Shown here piece after piece: positions 8,672-18,071 of a stretch of 59,237 bases of DNA. A program made the position numbers and the translations under genes. The notes beneath the pieces were generated by a model, which saw nothing but the letters and a program-made list of their open reading frames with translations, did not search any database and was not told the DNA's origin. Location: NCBI GenBank assembly GCA_009695205.1, contig SIBK01000021.1, positions 1 to 59,237 of the forward strand. The letters run 5' to 3'. Source of the stretch: Pedosphaera sp. Lineage in GTDB: Bacteria > Verrucomicrobiota > Verrucomicrobiia > Limisphaerales > UBA9464. The first letter of the stretch is position 1; each line of letters opens with the position of its first letter.

Positions 8672-10162
8672 TTGAGTTCCTCCCTTGTCCATACTTCGGC
8701 AATCCGGTTGTTGGCCGTCGGCTCATCACTCGCCACCAATTTGCTGGCGCTGAAGATGTGTGACCGACATTTGGGTGTTGGCCGATGGGTGGTGATTGCG
8801 GGAGCGCTGCAGGTTCTTACGTTAATGCCGCAACTGGATGGGGGATTCCGCGTCGCGATAAATCGGGCATTGCTGGGCCAGGGTTCCGCGGAGGATCGGG
8901 CGCGTTACCTTCGATTTGGGCAGTCATTCACGTGGTGGTTGGGATTGGCTGCGATGCTCGTGGGTGGCGGCGTGTTGTTCCTGCTGGGGTTTCTTCCGAA
9001 TGCGCGGGCTCTGGGAATGTCGCTGCTATTCTTTATAACGTTTGGAGTCAGCGGCGCTGTGAACCTGACGCTGAATTCGCAGGCGAATCTGTTGGTAGGG
9101 CTGGGGCAGCAATGGCGGCTGTTCGTGGTGCAAGCACTCACTGCCTGGGTCAATTTCGCCATTCTTGCGGTGGCACTGCGATCCGGTTGGAACGAATGGG
9201 CTTTTCCCGCCGCCTTTGCGGCCGGAGTAGTCGGCATTGGACCGTTGGTCCGAATTTGGCTTCGCCAGCTCGCTCCGGAGCTTCCCTTTGGTCCCGGCCC
9301 GCGGGATGCCGACTTCCGACGCACGTGGAACGAACTGCAGTCCCGCTCGCTTGCCGCCCTCCGTTTTCAAGTCTACACGGCGCTGCTGTATAGTGTTGAC
9401 CTGGTGATTGTCTCGCAGTTCTGTCCACCCGATCGTGTATCGGACATTTATGGGTACATCGTTCGGGCGTTCGTGATAGTGCGCATCATCTTGCAGGCCG
9501 CCGACGAAGCACTCTGGCCGAGGGTTGCCCGTGATCCGGCCGAGGGCAGAATCCTTTCCCTGGCGCTTGCCAGACTCAATTGCTGGTTGCACGGGGCGGC
9601 CATGGCCGCGATGGCGCTGAGCATAGGACCCTTTCTGGGGGCTTTTTTGCGGTCGGAGATGACCCCTGCTCCGCTTCTTGCAGCAGTGCTCGCGGCGCGG
9701 GGACTCATCACGGGGCTCGCATCGCAGCCCGCATTTTATCTCTATGGCGACGGACGATTTGGCACACTGGCGCGCAGCATGGGAAGGGAGCTGTTCATCG
9801 GGGTTCTCCTTGGGATTCCAGCGGCCCGGATCTATGGGCCGACGGGAGTGGCAGCGGCGTTTCTCCTGGGCACCCTGGGCGGAACCGCCTGGCCTTTGCT
9901 GCGCGACTATTCCATCCAGATCTCGCGCCCGGCGGGGGAGTTGGTTATCGGATTCTGGATGCGGGCGGTTCCTGCGGGAATGGTGGCTGGGTTGGTTGGC
10001 TGGGCACTGCTGCCCCAGGCAGTCACTCCGTTTCAGCACGCCGTCTGTGGAGGGCTGGCGGCGGCTGCGGGTTTGAGTGCGGGTGTCGTGTTCGCAATGA
10101 TTGGATCGAAACAGAGTGCCGGCCCTATCTATGACTGGCGAAACCTCGTAAGGCGGATGTAG
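8672..10162 (+). CDS. Polysaccharide flippase-like membrane protein (MOP superfamily)
   Basis: The protein has 496 residues and about 12-14 hydrophobic segments with small charged loops, like Wzx/MurJ-type lipid-linked oligosaccharide flippases. The N-terminal segment RLLAVGSSLATNLLALKMCDRHLGV and the internal repeat of helix pairs are consistent with this superfamily. The start is a TTG at 8672; no better ATG is present. No glycosyltransferase is adjacent, so its substrate cannot be inferred. It converges with the pyrophosphatase gene, leaving 25 bp between the stops. Confidence 0.7.
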   Translation: MSSSLVHTSAIRLLAVGSSLATNLLALKMCDRHLGVGRWVVIAGALQVLTLMPQLDGGFRVAINRALLGQGSAEDRARYLRFGQSFTWWLGLAAMLVGGGVLFLLGFLPNARALGMSLLFFITFGVSGAVNLTLNSQANLLVGLGQQWRLFVVQALTAWVNFAILAVALRSGWNEWAFPAAFAAGVVGIGPLVRIWLRQLAPELPFGPGPRDADFRRTWNELQSRSLAALRFQVYTALLYSVDLVIVSQFCPPDRVSDIYGYIVRAFVIVRIILQAADEALWPRVARDPAEGRILSLALARLNCWLHGAAMAAMALSIGPFLGAFLRSEMTPAPLLAAVLAARGLITGLASQPAFYLYGDGRFGTLARSMGRELFIGVLLGIPAARIYGPTGVAAAFLLGTLGGTAWPLLRDYSIQISRPAGELVIGFWMRAVPAGMVAGLVGWALLPQAVTPFQHAVCGGLAAAAGLSAGVVFAMIGSKQSAGPIYDWRNLVRRM

Positions 10163-10187
10163 CCGGCACGGCTGTTGGGTGAACTTC

Positions 10188-11834
10188 TCAGCAGCGGGAA
10201 AGACATGTCAGCAGGTACGGCAGCAATTGTTTTTTCCGCGACACAATGCCGGCCAGTTCGTAGATCCCAGGCTCTTTTTCTGGGTAATGAATCTCCGCGG
10301 TGAACGCGGGCTCAGCGGCCACCATCAACAGGGACGTCTGCAGACCGACATCGGTGACCAAGAGCGCGCTGAAAAAGTATCCATTGGCGCCACGATAATT
10401 TCCCAATGCGGACCGGACCTCGGCGGCCCGCTTCCAGAAATGGTCGAATCCGAGCTCCTCGATCTGTGCAACGCTGAACTTGCTGGATCCCTCGACGTAC
10501 TCCTTGCAATCCGCTGTAATTGCCTGCGTCGCCGGGCGGGAAATCAGAACGGATCCCGACGAAAACATCTTTTCCGTAAACTCAGTTGCATTCACGCCCG
10601 TCAATTTTTCCAGCATGGCGAGGATATCGACATCGCGCTTCGTCGTGGTGGGGGAAGTCAAATTCAAGGTGTCGGACACGAGCCCTGCGAGCAGCAATCC
10701 GCCAATGGTAGGAGGCAATTCAACGGCACTACGGAAGAAACAATCCGCCACAATGGTACTGGTAGAGCCCACCGGTTCATTGCGGAAAAGGATTGGCTGT
10801 TGTGTGCTGAAAGCTCCGATCCGGTGATGATCAAGGATTTCCAGAATCTCGACCTGATCGGCCCCTTGGACGGCCTGGGAGAGTTCATTGTGATCCACGA
10901 GTATCAGCTGACGTTCCACTTTTTTCAAAAAGTCCGATTTCGCAAGAATACCTATCACCCGCCGGTCGTTGTCGAGCACGGGAAATGCCTGAAATTGCGA
11001 TTCCGAGGCAAGTCGTTGGATGTTGCTCAAGATTTCGTCCTCTCCAAAGGTCAGGTAGTCGTCGCGCAACAGGTGTTCGACGGCAATGGCCGATCGGGCG
11101 AGCATACAGGTGGTGGCCGAGTCGTGGGGAGACAGCAGTAGCGACACCTCGTTCCGTCGGGCCAGTTCACAGATATCCGGTGAAACATCGCGGCCGCCGG
11201 TCACGACAAGGATTCGCACCCTACCTCCGATGGCTAGGCGCTGGATGTCATCGCGGTCCCCGACCACCACCACGAGTTTTTCCGGAGAATAGCTAGCGAG
11301 ACGTTCCCCAAACGAGGCGGGTTTCATGGCTCCGACCATGAGGATAAGATCCTCCTCCCGATCGGCCTCGAATCCGCAGAGCATCTTGCCTTTAAGAGTT
11401 CGGGTGAGACTGCGGACGGAGGTGAGGATTCGGCGTGAATCGAAGATACGATTGAGGGAAGGAAAGAAGAATTTGCTGGCTTTGAACACCGACAAGAGGC
11501 CCCTGCAGCGGCGGTCGGCGTCGAGCACGGGAAGAACCCGGATGTTGCGTTCATCCATGGTTGCAAGAGCCTCCACCACGCTCGTACGCGGGGGTACAGA
11601 AATCACGTTCGTCTGCATCACATCCCGGACGCGCGGCGACACGTCCGCGACGAAACGCGGCGCTGGCACACCAAACGTCCGGAGGATGAAATCAATTCTG
11701 TCGTTGGTATCCCCACAACGTGCCGCCACCACATTCCGCATGCCAGTGCGGTGTTTGAACTCCGCATAGCCGATGGCGGAGCAGATGGAATCCGCATCCG
11801 GGTTCCGGTGTCCGATGACAAGCACTTCAGTCAT
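10188..11834 (-). CDS. ppaC: Manganese-dependent family II inorganic pyrophosphatase with CBS-DRTGG-CBS regulatory insert
   Basis: It hydrolyses pyrophosphate to phosphate in the cytoplasm and is expected to be tuned by adenine nucleotides. The DHH core is split: GHRNPDADSICSAIGYAEF at the start, then VDHNE, EILDHHRIG and PVGSTSTIVAD after the insert, and a DHHA2 domain ending SRKKQLLPYL. Between them lie a CBS motif (about residues 72-120), a DRTGG-like domain (about 165-260) and a second CBS motif (about 265-315). The length of 548 residues fits the CBS-DRTGG subclass, against about 310 for simple family II enzymes. ATG 11834 starts MTEVLVIGHRNPDAD; the frame extends 14 codons further but without family sequence. 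The gene is divergent from parA with about 116 bp between them. Confidence 0.95.
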   Translation of the reverse strand: MTEVLVIGHRNPDADSICSAIGYAEFKHRTGMRNVVAARCGDTNDRIDFILRTFGVPAPRFVADVSPRVRDVMQTNVISVPPRTSVVEALATMDERNIRVLPVLDADRRCRGLLSVFKASKFFFPSLNRIFDSRRILTSVRSLTRTLKGKMLCGFEADREEDLILMVGAMKPASFGERLASYSPEKLVVVVGDRDDIQRLAIGGRVRILVVTGGRDVSPDICELARRNEVSLLLSPHDSATTCMLARSAIAVEHLLRDDYLTFGEDEILSNIQRLASESQFQAFPVLDNDRRVIGILAKSDFLKKVERQLILVDHNELSQAVQGADQVEILEILDHHRIGAFSTQQPILFRNEPVGSTSTIVADCFFRSAVELPPTIGGLLLAGLVSDTLNLTSPTTTKRDVDILAMLEKLTGVNATEFTEKMFSSGSVLISRPATQAITADCKEYVEGSSKFSVAQIEELGFDHFWKRAAEVRSALGNYRGANGYFFSALLVTDVGLQTSLLMVAAEPAFTAEIHYPEKEPGIYELAGIVSRKKQLLPYLLTCLSRC

Positions 11835-11950
11835 TGTTTCAAGCATGCCGACTGAGAGCCGAAGTCCAAAGTTCAATTTCAGCTCCAGGAATTTCGCCGC
11901 GCCTTAATTTGCCTTTGGACAACTCACCCCGCCGGTCGGAGACTCGATCC

Positions 11951-12736
11951 GTGAGAACTCGCGTCATCGCCGTCGCCAATCAAAAAGGCGGAGTGGGAAA
12001 GACCACCACTTCCGTCAATCTGGCCGCCTGCCTGGCGGCCCAGGGCAGATCGGTGTTGCTGGTCGATCTCGATTCACAGGCCAATGCCACCAGCGGCCTG
12101 GGACTGGAAAAAGCGGAGGGCGGCAGTCTGTACAGGCCATTGCTCGGGGAGGGCACTGCGATGGAGCGGATCAAGGACACGGCCTACCCCAACTTGTCGA
12201 TTCTGCCCAGTGAACTGGACCTCTGCGGAGCCGAGATCGAACTGGCACGAGCGGACGATTACATAAACCGGCTTAAAAAAGCGCTCGCACCCGTCCGGGA
12301 TTCAGGGCGATTTGAAATTGTTCTTCTCGATTGTGCCCCCTCGCTGGGAATCCTCACGTTAAATTCCTTTGCAGCAGCGGACCATCTGATCATCCCGCTT
12401 CAATGCGAATACTACGCCCTGGAGGGAATCGCGATGATCACCCGGATCCTGAACCAGGTTCGAGAGACGGGAATCAACCCGACGCTGGATGTGCTCGGAG
12501 TGGTCATGACCATGTTTGACGGTCGAACCAAACTTTCGCAAAGCGTCGTTGCAGAGGTGCGCCAGCACTTTGGCGATACCGTGTTTGAAACAGTGATTCC
12601 TCGAACCACCCGCCTTGCGGAGGCTCCCAGCCACGGAAAGCCGATCATCCACTATGATCCCTACAGCGCGGGGTCTTCCGCCTACGAAGTTTTGGCGGGG
12701 GAAGTCCTCGCCCGTCTGCAGCAGAAGTCGGCCTGA
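11951..12736 (+). CDS. parA: ParA/Soj-type chromosome partitioning ATPase
   Basis: This is a 261-residue Walker-type ATPase with the deviant P-loop NQKGGVGKTTTSVNL, switch region LVDLDSQANATSGLGL, Walker B VLLDCAPSLGILTLN and the LIPLQCEYYALEG motif, as in Soj. Such proteins move ParB-parS complexes. GTG 11951 is chosen because the conserved start RTRVIAVANQKGG follows it and GGAG lies 8-12 bases upstream. The frame stays open upstream to 11834, where it would overlap the divergent pyrophosphatase gene. No parB follows; a PQQ-type propeller gene comes next, so the partner is elsewhere or the protein positions something other than the chromosome. Confidence 0.92.
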   Translation: MRTRVIAVANQKGGVGKTTTSVNLAACLAAQGRSVLLVDLDSQANATSGLGLEKAEGGSLYRPLLGEGTAMERIKDTAYPNLSILPSELDLCGAEIELARADDYINRLKKALAPVRDSGRFEIVLLDCAPSLGILTLNSFAAADHLIIPLQCEYYALEGIAMITRILNQVRETGINPTLDVLGVVMTMFDGRTKLSQSVVAEVRQHFGDTVFETVIPRTTRLAEAPSHGKPIIHYDPYSAGSSAYEVLAGEVLARLQQKSA

Positions 12737-12812
12737 TCTCCGCCGATCCGTACGAAAGCCCTCGCAATCTCATTTGAATACAGCGAGCCGTTGGTCAATT
12801 GTTCGCCCGAAT

Positions 12813-14093
12813 ATGAAATTCGCGCTCGCTTCCACGTCATTCCTTCTGGCAACCGTCCCGTTCGCAAGGGCGGATTGGCCCGAATATCGCGGCCCCTCCC
12901 ACGATGGGCAGTCAACGGAAAAAATTGCCCGATCGTGGCCCGGCACCGGTCCCCGCCAGCTCTGGAAAATACCGAGTCCGGGGGGGTTCAGCTCGTTCGT
13001 GGTTGCCGGCGGACGCTGTTTCACGCTCGTGCTGCGCGACGTCGATGGGGCAGGGCGTGAGATGCTCACGGCGCTGGATGCGGACACCGGAAAAGAACTC
13101 TGGGCCGCCGCCATTGGCGTCGCAAAGTATGATGGCGGAGGCGACGCCGGCGCGGAAGGAAACCAGGGGGGCGATGGGCCGCGCTCGACACCCGCCGTCG
13201 ACGGCGGTCGCGTCTATACGTTATCCGGTCGCCTCGTTCTTCAATGCTTCGATGCAAAATCGGGGCAAACGCTCTGGACCCGCGATCTGGTCAAGGAACA
13301 TGGCGGACCGAATATCCGATGGCAGAATGCGCAATCGCCTGTCATCGATGGAGACTTGCTCTTCGTGGCGGGTGGCGGGCCGGGCGAATCCCTTCTCGCC
13401 TTCAACAAGCGGGACGGATCCATTGTTTGGAAGGGATTTGACGAAAAGATGACTCATGCCACGGCAGTACCCGCGACGATCCTCGGACAACGTCAGGTGG
13501 TCTTTTTCGTACAGTCCGGGCTTCTATCGGTCGATGGCCGGACCGGGAAAGAATTATGGCGTTATGCGCACCCGTTTAAGACTTCCACAGCGGCTTCGCC
13601 GGTGATTGATGGCGACACGGTTTATTGTTCCGCGGGCTACACGGTGGGTGGTTCGGCGGCACGCATCGCCCGATCGGGGGAAGCCTGGACGGCAACCCGG
13701 TTGTATTTCAAGGAGGGCAATAAGCCATTGGCAAACCATTGGAGTACTCCGGTGCTGAAGGATGGGCACCTGTACGGAATGTTCCAATTTAAGGAGTTTG
13801 CCAAGGGTCCGTTGAAGTGCGTGGACATCCGCACCGGGGACGTGAAATGGGAACAGCCGGGCTTCGGGCCTGGAAATGTGATCCTGGTTGGCGACCAAGT
13901 GTTGGCGCTTTCCGATGACGGTCAACTGGTACTGATCGAGGCCACCCCCGCCGGGTACAAGGAGAATGGGCGGGCGGATGTGTTGGACGGAAAATGCTGG
14001 ACCACTCCGGTAGTCAGTGGAGGGCGCGTGTTCGCACGCAGCACAAAGGAGGCGGTGTGTCTGGATGTCCGGCCTGCGGCGGCCAGTCAGTAG
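12813..14093 (+). CDS. Exported PQQ-type beta-propeller protein (BamB-like repeats)
   Basis: A signal peptide (MKFALASTSFLLATVPFARA) is followed by DWPEYRGPSHDGQS, the hallmark start of Planctomycetes/Verrucomicrobia outer-membrane-assembly-like propellers. Repeats with ALDADTGKELW, CFDAKSGQTLW, AFNKRDGSIVWKG, SVDGRTGKELWRY and CVDIRTGDVKWEQ give at least five to seven PQQ-like blades over 426 residues. It acts outside the cytoplasmic membrane; whether it binds PQQ or is a scaffold is not visible. ATG 12813 is 76 bp after the parA stop; the frame extends upstream over the parA end but that part is a shadow. Confidence 0.85.
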   Translation: MKFALASTSFLLATVPFARADWPEYRGPSHDGQSTEKIARSWPGTGPRQLWKIPSPGGFSSFVVAGGRCFTLVLRDVDGAGREMLTALDADTGKELWAAAIGVAKYDGGGDAGAEGNQGGDGPRSTPAVDGGRVYTLSGRLVLQCFDAKSGQTLWTRDLVKEHGGPNIRWQNAQSPVIDGDLLFVAGGGPGESLLAFNKRDGSIVWKGFDEKMTHATAVPATILGQRQVVFFVQSGLLSVDGRTGKELWRYAHPFKTSTAASPVIDGDTVYCSAGYTVGGSAARIARSGEAWTATRLYFKEGNKPLANHWSTPVLKDGHLYGMFQFKEFAKGPLKCVDIRTGDVKWEQPGFGPGNVILVGDQVLALSDDGQLVLIEATPAGYKENGRADVLDGKCWTTPVVSGGRVFARSTKEAVCLDVRPAAASQ

Positions 14094-14103
14094 GGACATT
14101 CTG

Positions 14104-14673
14104 ATGGAGCGAGCCGCCGAGGGGGTTTATGCGCCTGATCGCGAATCCATGACTTTGGCTGCTACGAACTTGAATCGCCAAACTTCGAACCTCTTCCTGA
14201 TGGGCGACCTGCCGCTGAGCGTCCGAGTGCCCATCTGGGTGGCAATCGCCTTGGGTCTGTGGGCCTGCCTTGCGCCGAGCCGGGTCGCTCGATCTGTGTG
14301 GCTGATTGGAGGTGCCGCCTACCTGGCGCACGTGTGCGCGGTGTTTCATTATATCCATCATTGGAGTCACTCCAAAGCCCTGGTCCACACGGCCGCGATG
14401 ACCCACGACGTCACGGGTTGGAGCGCCGCCTTCGGCTTGTATGTCAACTACGCCTTTACTTCAGCGTGGGTAGCATACGCGATCGCGGGATACCTTGGGC
14501 CCCTCCCCAGATGGATTCGCCGAGTGTGGTGTGGATGGTTTCTTTTCATGGCGTTCAACGGTGGAATTATTTTCGTATTGAATCCTTTCCGATGGCTCGG
14601 GGTCGCACTATTCACCGCCTTTGGAGCGGCGACAATTCTGCGCCACTTTCGGCAGTCCAAAATGCCGATATGA
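14104..14673 (+). CDS. Hypothetical polytopic membrane protein
   Basis: I do not recognise a named family. After a polar N-terminus the protein has about five hydrophobic helices: VPIWVAIALGLWACL, VWLIGGAAYLAHVCAVF, SAAFGLYVNYAFTSAWVAYAI, CGWFLFMAFNGGIIFV and WLGVALFTAFGA. A cluster of histidines (VFHYIHHWSHSKALVH) between helices 2 and 3 could bind metal. Start choice is uncertain: ATG 14104 has a TAGGGA ribosome site eight bases upstream, while ATG 14149 and 14200 would trim a poorly hydrophobic leader. It is 10 bp after the propeller gene and may be co-transcribed with it. Confidence 0.6.
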   Translation: MERAAEGVYAPDRESMTLAATNLNRQTSNLFLMGDLPLSVRVPIWVAIALGLWACLAPSRVARSVWLIGGAAYLAHVCAVFHYIHHWSHSKALVHTAAMTHDVTGWSAAFGLYVNYAFTSAWVAYAIAGYLGPLPRWIRRVWCGWFLFMAFNGGIIFVLNPFRWLGVALFTAFGAATILRHFRQSKMPI

Positions 14674-14695
14674 AGCCCCTCCACTCCCCCGGTTC

Positions 14696-15415
14696 ATGAC
14701 AGGCACCTGGATCAACGTGGCGGGCATCATTGTCGGAGGAATCGCCGGCCTCACCATTGCCCGAAAGCTCACCCCCGCCACCCAGTATCGCCTCCGGACG
14801 ATTCTGGCTCTCCTGGTCGTCTATATTGGATTCAAAACGACTTGGGAAGCCATCAACGGCCCATTCCTCCAAGTATTGAAGCAACTCGGAATCTCGCTGC
14901 TAGCGATTTCCCTCGGCAGCTTTACGGGCCACTTAATTGGATTGCAGCGGGGCGTCAATCGCCTCGGAAAACTCGCCTCGGCACGGTTCAAACAGGCCGT
15001 TGACACCCCTTCCTGTTCGGCTGCTGACGGCTTTGTAACCGCCACGCTGGTATATTGCGTTGGCCCGATGGCTATTCTCGGATCCCTGGCGGATGGGCTG
15101 CGAGGCGACTGGAAAACGCTCGCTTTGAAGGGACTCTTAGATGGGCTCGGCACGCTCGGTTTTGTCGCCACGTTCGGCTGGCCTGTGATGTTATCTGCAA
15201 TACCGGTTCTCGCCTATCAGGGAACGATTACCCTTGCCGCCCGTGAACTTTCCCCATGGCTGCAGGATCAGGCGATGCTCGACGCCTTCAGCGCCACCGG
15301 CGGGCTGATGCTGACCACGATCGCTCTTATTATACTGGACATACGCAAGGTGCCGTTGGCGAACTACCTCCCTGCCCTGGTGTACGCTCCGTTACTGACA
15401 GCCTGGTGGGGATAA
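14696..15415 (+). CDS. DUF554 membrane protein
   Basis: The 239-residue product starts MTGTWINVAGIIVGGIAGL and has about seven hydrophobic helices, with GFVTATLVYCVGPMAILGSLADGL in the middle and SATGGLMLTTIALIILDIRKVPLANYLPAL at the end. These features are typical of DUF554 (YdfK-like) inner-membrane proteins, whose function is not established. ATG 14696 gives the family's usual start. It lies 22 bp after the previous membrane protein gene and is probably in the same transcript. It converges with ftsZ, leaving 147 bp with no recognisable feature. Confidence 0.85.
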   Translation: MTGTWINVAGIIVGGIAGLTIARKLTPATQYRLRTILALLVVYIGFKTTWEAINGPFLQVLKQLGISLLAISLGSFTGHLIGLQRGVNRLGKLASARFKQAVDTPSCSAADGFVTATLVYCVGPMAILGSLADGLRGDWKTLALKGLLDGLGTLGFVATFGWPVMLSAIPVLAYQGTITLAARELSPWLQDQAMLDAFSATGGLMLTTIALIILDIRKVPLANYLPALVYAPLLTAWWG

Positions 15416-15562
15416 ATCGATTTCTGCGAGACCTTGCATCCCTCGACATTAATCCAACCATCCTCGCGGCCAATACGTCTCAGCCACCGAATTCTCTCCA
15501 TACCCCTTCCCTGCTTTTTGACCAGCGGAGTTCGGGATACACCCGTTCGATATCACCGTGGA

Positions 15563-16840
15563 TTAGTTCAAGACTAGATTCCGGCGGCGGAAGGTGGGTT
15601 CATCGAGGTTTTCGTTATTATGAATGGTGGCGGGTGTGTTGTCGAAGCGGCCCCGGGAGGCTGGAAACAAATTCAGCTCAGGTTGATGATTCGATTTATG
15701 TCCGCGACGGGAGGACGAAGCTCGAATCGGAAGGGACAGGGTGGTTGACTGAGTCAAATCCGTTTCCAAGGTTTGTAAATGATCTGCGTCGGGGAGTTCC
15801 GAGCGCTGGGGTGTTCGGGCAGACACCGGTTCGCGGCAGTCACGCCGTTCCGAAGATGCTGAGCCCGGGAGCGGAAGAGCAGGAACCTCCGTGTCGGCCC
15901 TCCAAGCCGGGATCACCGTTATTCGGAGCCGGCCCGCGAGCGCCTCATCCACGCTGGTCCCGACAAGGATCTCCACGTTGTCACGGCACAAGCGTCCGAT
16001 TTCACGCGAAGCGCGGTCAATTTCGGCGAGGCTCAATTCCGGTCCGCCGGCGAGGTTCAAGATGAGAGCGTCGGCCCGGGCGAGCGCCCTTCCTTCGTCG
16101 AGACAGGGGTGAGACGCGAGTTTAACGACGGCATCGTGTACACGCGCCTCACCGGAGATTTCCACGGATGCGAAGGCACTTTCGGCGTGCCGACCGCGGA
16201 CCAAACGTTCCAGTCCGGCAAAATCCACGGGCAGAATTCCTGGCTGAGCGAGCATTCTCCAGAGGCCGGTTACGGCTTCCGCCGCGCGCTCACCGACGAC
16301 GCGGAACGCCTCCGTGACGGGAGTCCGTTCGTCGAGGAGTCGGGCGAGGTGATGGTTGGGAAGAACAATGACAGCGTCGGCAGCGGCACGGAGTTCCTGG
16401 AGTCCCGTTTCGGCATTGGCGCGGCGAAGTCCGCCTTCAAATTCGAACGGAGTGGTGGCAATGGCCAGCACGAGAGCGCCGGATTCCCGGGCGAGGCGAG
16501 CAAACACAGGAGCGCCGCCCGTGCCGCTGCCGCCGCCGAGGCCGACGACAACAAAAATTAGGCGGGCATCGGCGGCGGCGCGGATCACGGCGGCATCCCG
16601 TTGGGCGGCAGAGCGGCCCAGAGCGACGTCGCCGCCGGTACCGAGCCCTCGGGTCACGGGGAGGCCTATGCACAACTGGCTTGGCACTGGGCATGAGGCA
16701 AGAGCTGCCTGGTCGGTGTTCAAGACGAGGAACTCGGCACCGGAAAGCAATCCCTGTTGAAAGACGCGGCCAACCATGGCGCAGCCGGCATTGCCGAAGC
16801 CGATCACTTTCACGGTCGGTAGAATCGATGGTGAATTCAT
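15563..16840 (-). CDS. ftsZ: Divergent cell division GTPase FtsZ
   Basis: FtsZ polymerises into the cytokinetic ring. The 425-residue product has the GTPase domain with KVIGFGNAGCAMV, FLVLNTDQAAL, the tubulin signature as GLGGGSGTGGAPV (normally GGGTGTG) and a final conserved peptide LDEPTFRRR resembling the FtsA/ZipA-binding tail. It is unusual at the T7 synergy loop: the family NVDFADV reads PVDFAGL here, so the asparagine and the second catalytic aspartate are replaced. A disordered linker of about 90 residues precedes the tail. ATG 16840 is used; TTG 16852 is an alternative four codons upstream. It is the last gene of the dcw cluster, 16 bp after ftsA. Confidence 0.92.
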   Translation of the reverse strand: MNSPSILPTVKVIGFGNAGCAMVGRVFQQGLLSGAEFLVLNTDQAALASCPVPSQLCIGLPVTRGLGTGGDVALGRSAAQRDAAVIRAAADARLIFVVVGLGGGSGTGGAPVFARLARESGALVLAIATTPFEFEGGLRRANAETGLQELRAAADAVIVLPNHHLARLLDERTPVTEAFRVVGERAAEAVTGLWRMLAQPGILPVDFAGLERLVRGRHAESAFASVEISGEARVHDAVVKLASHPCLDEGRALARADALILNLAGGPELSLAEIDRASREIGRLCRDNVEILVGTSVDEALAGRLRITVIPAWRADTEVPALPLPGSASSERRDCREPVSARTPQRSELPDADHLQTLETDLTQSTTLSLPIRASSSRRGHKSNHQPELNLFPASRGRFDNTPATIHNNENLDEPTFRRRNLVLN

Positions 16841-16856
16841 ATCAGGAACCAACTAC

Positions 16857-18071
16857 TTAGCGGCCAAATAACTGGGTGAGGGTGCGCCGGACGTTGAAAC
16901 GCGCCCTGGAGGCCAGCTGCCGCTGTACGCGGAACGAACCGAATTTGGCAAGACCGACGGGGGTAGCGAACTCCGGCTGGTTCACGGATTCATTCATCCC
17001 GGCGACGCAGCGGATCTGGCCCAACTGGACAGGCAGTTGGAAAACGCTTTCCGCGAGTTGCAACAGGCCCGCTGTCTGTGAACAGCCACCGGTGAGGACT
17101 ACGCCGCCATGAAGTCTGCTCAGCACCACGGCGTCCGCCAGCTTCTGCTCAATGATCTGGAGCGTTTCCTCCAGACGGGCGTGCATGATGCGGTGAAAGT
17201 GTTCGCGGTTGATGCTCCGGGGTGCGAGCCCGTTACCGCTCGGCAGCTGCAACGTATCGCCGAGCCGCGGGTCGTCCAAAGAGGCCGAGCCGTGCTTCAC
17301 CTTAAGTTGCTCCGCGAGTCCCAGCGGGATCCGCAAACCCGTCACGAGATCCTGGGACACGTGGTCACCGCCGACGGCCAGGACACCCGCGTGGTGAACA
17401 ATTCCATCCTCAGTTACCACGTATTCGGTCGTGCCGGCTCCCATATCAAGGAGCAGAGTTCCGAGCTCCTTTTGTTCCGCGGTCAGCACCGCGAGTTGCG
17501 AGGCAAGTCCGTTGAAGGCGACGTCCTCAACTTCGATATTGAGGGATTTGACGGCCCGGATTGCGCCCTGGAGGCGGTTGAAGTTGCCATGAAGCACCAA
17601 GACATCCGCTTCCAGTCGATTACCGTACATGCGGACCGGGTTTTCCGTCACTTGCCCGTCGATTCCAAAGTGCTGTCGGATGAGATGAATGGGGTGATTG
17701 TGAGCGGGGAGATTGAGCGTCTTGGCAATGCGCAACACATCGTCGACGTCATCCTCTGTGATTTCCCGGTCATCACTCGCGATGGGGTGAAAGCCCTTGT
17801 TATGGGTTTCCTGGATGTGACCGCCCGTAACCCCGAGCCAGACACTGCGCACTTCGACATCCGCCATCTCCTCGGCTTCCTTCACGGCGTGTCGGAGGAG
17901 TTCGGGAAGGTCAGCGGGGTTGACGATCTCGCCCTTGCGAACGCCTTTAGATTCCGCCTGGCCGAGACCGAGGACCCGGAACGTGCCGTCTACGGCGACG
18001 TCGGCCACCACGGCGCAGATTTTGGACGTGCCGATTTCGAGGCCGACCACGACAGAGCTGAGATCAAACAT
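16857..18071 (-). CDS. ftsA: Cell division protein FtsA
   Basis: This actin-like protein tethers FtsZ to the membrane. Family features are the phosphate 1 loop VVGLEIGTSKICAVVADV, SVWLGVTGGHI in subdomain 1C, LLLDMGAGTTEYVV (phosphate 2), and GVVLTGGCSQTAGLL (adenosine motif). The C-terminal RRTLTQLF can form the amphipathic membrane-targeting helix. The start at ATG 18071 gives 404 residues and overlaps the end of ftsQ by 8 bp; the frame extends 38 codons into ftsQ but without family sequence. The overlap indicates translational coupling. Confidence 0.95.
   Translation of the reverse strand: MFDLSSVVVGLEIGTSKICAVVADVAVDGTFRVLGLGQAESKGVRKGEIVNPADLPELLRHAVKEAEEMADVEVRSVWLGVTGGHIQETHNKGFHPIASDDREITEDDVDDVLRIAKTLNLPAHNHPIHLIRQHFGIDGQVTENPVRMYGNRLEADVLVLHGNFNRLQGAIRAVKSLNIEVEDVAFNGLASQLAVLTAEQKELGTLLLDMGAGTTEYVVTEDGIVHHAGVLAVGGDHVSQDLVTGLRIPLGLAEQLKVKHGSASLDDPRLGDTLQLPSGNGLAPRSINREHFHRIMHARLEETLQIIEQKLADAVVLSRLHGGVVLTGGCSQTAGLLQLAESVFQLPVQLGQIRCVAGMNESVNQPEFATPVGLAKFGSFRVQRQLASRARFNVRRTLTQLFGR

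Noticed and set aside
9026..10039. 337-codon minus-strand frame
   Set aside because: It lies antisense to the flippase gene, has no family sequence and an Arg/Gln/His-rich shadow composition.
10179..11141. 320-codon plus-strand frame
   Set aside because: It is antisense to the CBS pyrophosphatase, whose motifs are all in the minus frame.
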